The notes beneath the pieces were generated by a model. The model made no database searches and had not been told where the DNA came from. It saw only the letters and a list, made by a program, of their open reading frames with translations. A program made the translations under genes and the position numbers. Shown one piece after another: positions 12,734-13,060 of a stretch of DNA of 13,060 nucleotides; the stretch's first letter is position 1, and each line of letters starts with the position of its first letter. This DNA is from Syntrophomonadaceae bacterium (GTDB lineage: Bacteria > Bacillota_D > Dethiobacteria > DTU022), in NCBI GenBank assembly GCA_003551865.1, contig PUNU01000174.1:1-13060 (forward strand). Reading direction: 5' to 3'.

Positions 12734-13060
12734 TTACTTATCGCCTAAATTCAGCTTATTTCGCAGTCCTGAGGCCATGTAGTCTTTCTTTTCCTTGGCT
12801 AAAACTCCCCCCAGGACAATTAAGGCGATCAGGTTTGGTGCGGCCATCAGCCCGTTCATGGTATCGGCGATATCCCATATCAGGACCAGACCGCCGATTG
12901 CCCCCACGAAGAGGAATATCAGGAATAAAAGGCGGTAGGGCAAGACTATCCCTCTACCAAAGATATATTCCCAGCTTTTTTCCCCGTAGAAGTTCCAGGT
13001 TAGCATGGTTGTGTAGGAGAACAGGATTAAGGCTATTAAAACCAGGTATCCTCCAGGACC
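12734..13060 (-). CDS. Sodium:alanine symporter (AgcS family), C-terminal end, partial
   Basis: The last 108 residues of a membrane carrier whose 5' end lies outside the window. The stretch reads LTWNFYGEKSWEYIFG, then PYRLLFLIFLFVGAIGGLVLIWDIADTMNGLMAAPNLIALIVL in two membrane segments, followed by a hydrophilic tail. WxYYGEK, WDIADTxNGLMAxPNLIAL and the preceding hydrophobic segment are typical of the C-terminal end of AgcS/DagA-type carriers, which import alanine or glycine with sodium. The frame is open to the edge of the window. A strong terminator follows the stop. The gene lies upstream of alr on the same strand, so alanine uptake and racemisation may be linked, but the terminator separates the transcripts. 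Confidence 0.9.
   Translation of the reverse strand, partial: GPGGYLVLIALILFSYTTMLTWNFYGEKSWEYIFGRGIVLPYRLLFLIFLFVGAIGGLVLIWDIADTMNGLMAAPNLIALIVLGGVLAKEKKDYMASGLRNKLNLGDK

Noticed and set aside
1..13060. Defence system, CRISPR array, toxin-antitoxin pair, prophage or biosynthetic cluster
   Set aside because: No matching gene or repeat array was seen; nearly all genes are ordinary metabolic or transport families.

Overview
The window reads as a chromosomal segment of a Gram-positive anaerobe of the Clostridia, perhaps a Peptococcaceae- or Syntrophomonas-like lineage. The lineage is an inference. It rests on strong GGAGG-type ribosome binding sites, frequent TTG and GTG starts, moderate GC content, and the gene families present: DUF362 protein, SLC13 carrier, MtnX-like phosphatase, AgcS symporter. 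No rRNA, tRNA, CRISPR array, phage gene or intact transposase gene was seen.

Layout, left to right. Positions 1-2576, plus strand: the 3' end of an asparagine synthetase gene (asnB type), a phosphoglycolate-phosphatase-like HAD enzyme, an MtnX-like HAD phosphatase and a Sir2 deacylase. Positions 2577-2957 hold a coding-like relic and a well-formed extended -10 promoter. Positions 2958-4555, plus strand: a small GNAT acetyltransferase, a two-CBS-domain protein, a small unknown protein and a roadblock-like unknown protein. Positions 4556-5185 hold no gene. They hold a nested inverted-repeat element (MITE/REP-like), an intrinsic terminator, a 60-base block repeated elsewhere in the window, and a purine-rich tract. 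Positions 5186-11049, plus strand: thiamine pyrophosphokinase translationally coupled to an SLC13/DASS carrier, then a DUF362 protein, L-threonine aldolase and an M20D amidohydrolase. Positions 11203-11328 hold a truncated cyclophilin-like-fold gene that stops where the convergent alanine racemase gene ends. Positions 11325-12458, minus strand: alr. Positions 12734-13060, minus strand: the 3' end of a sodium:alanine symporter gene with a strong terminator.

Working together: much of the right half fits amino-acid uptake and catabolism (alanine symporter, alanine racemase, threonine aldolase, M20D amidohydrolase, organic anion carrier). The left-centre part pairs an NAD-dependent deacylase with a GNAT acetyltransferase and a CBS protein. 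This recalls the acuABC logic of reversible acetylation, with a sirtuin in place of AcuC; this is inference only.

The least ordinary content is intergenic. The 144-base nested inverted repeat sits between a gene and its likely terminator. A 60-base conserved block lies upstream of both thiN and alr on their coding strands. A second repeat pair lies at 916-1012 and 12452-12527, and one copy contains the alr start codon. No clear new defence or mobile system was found.
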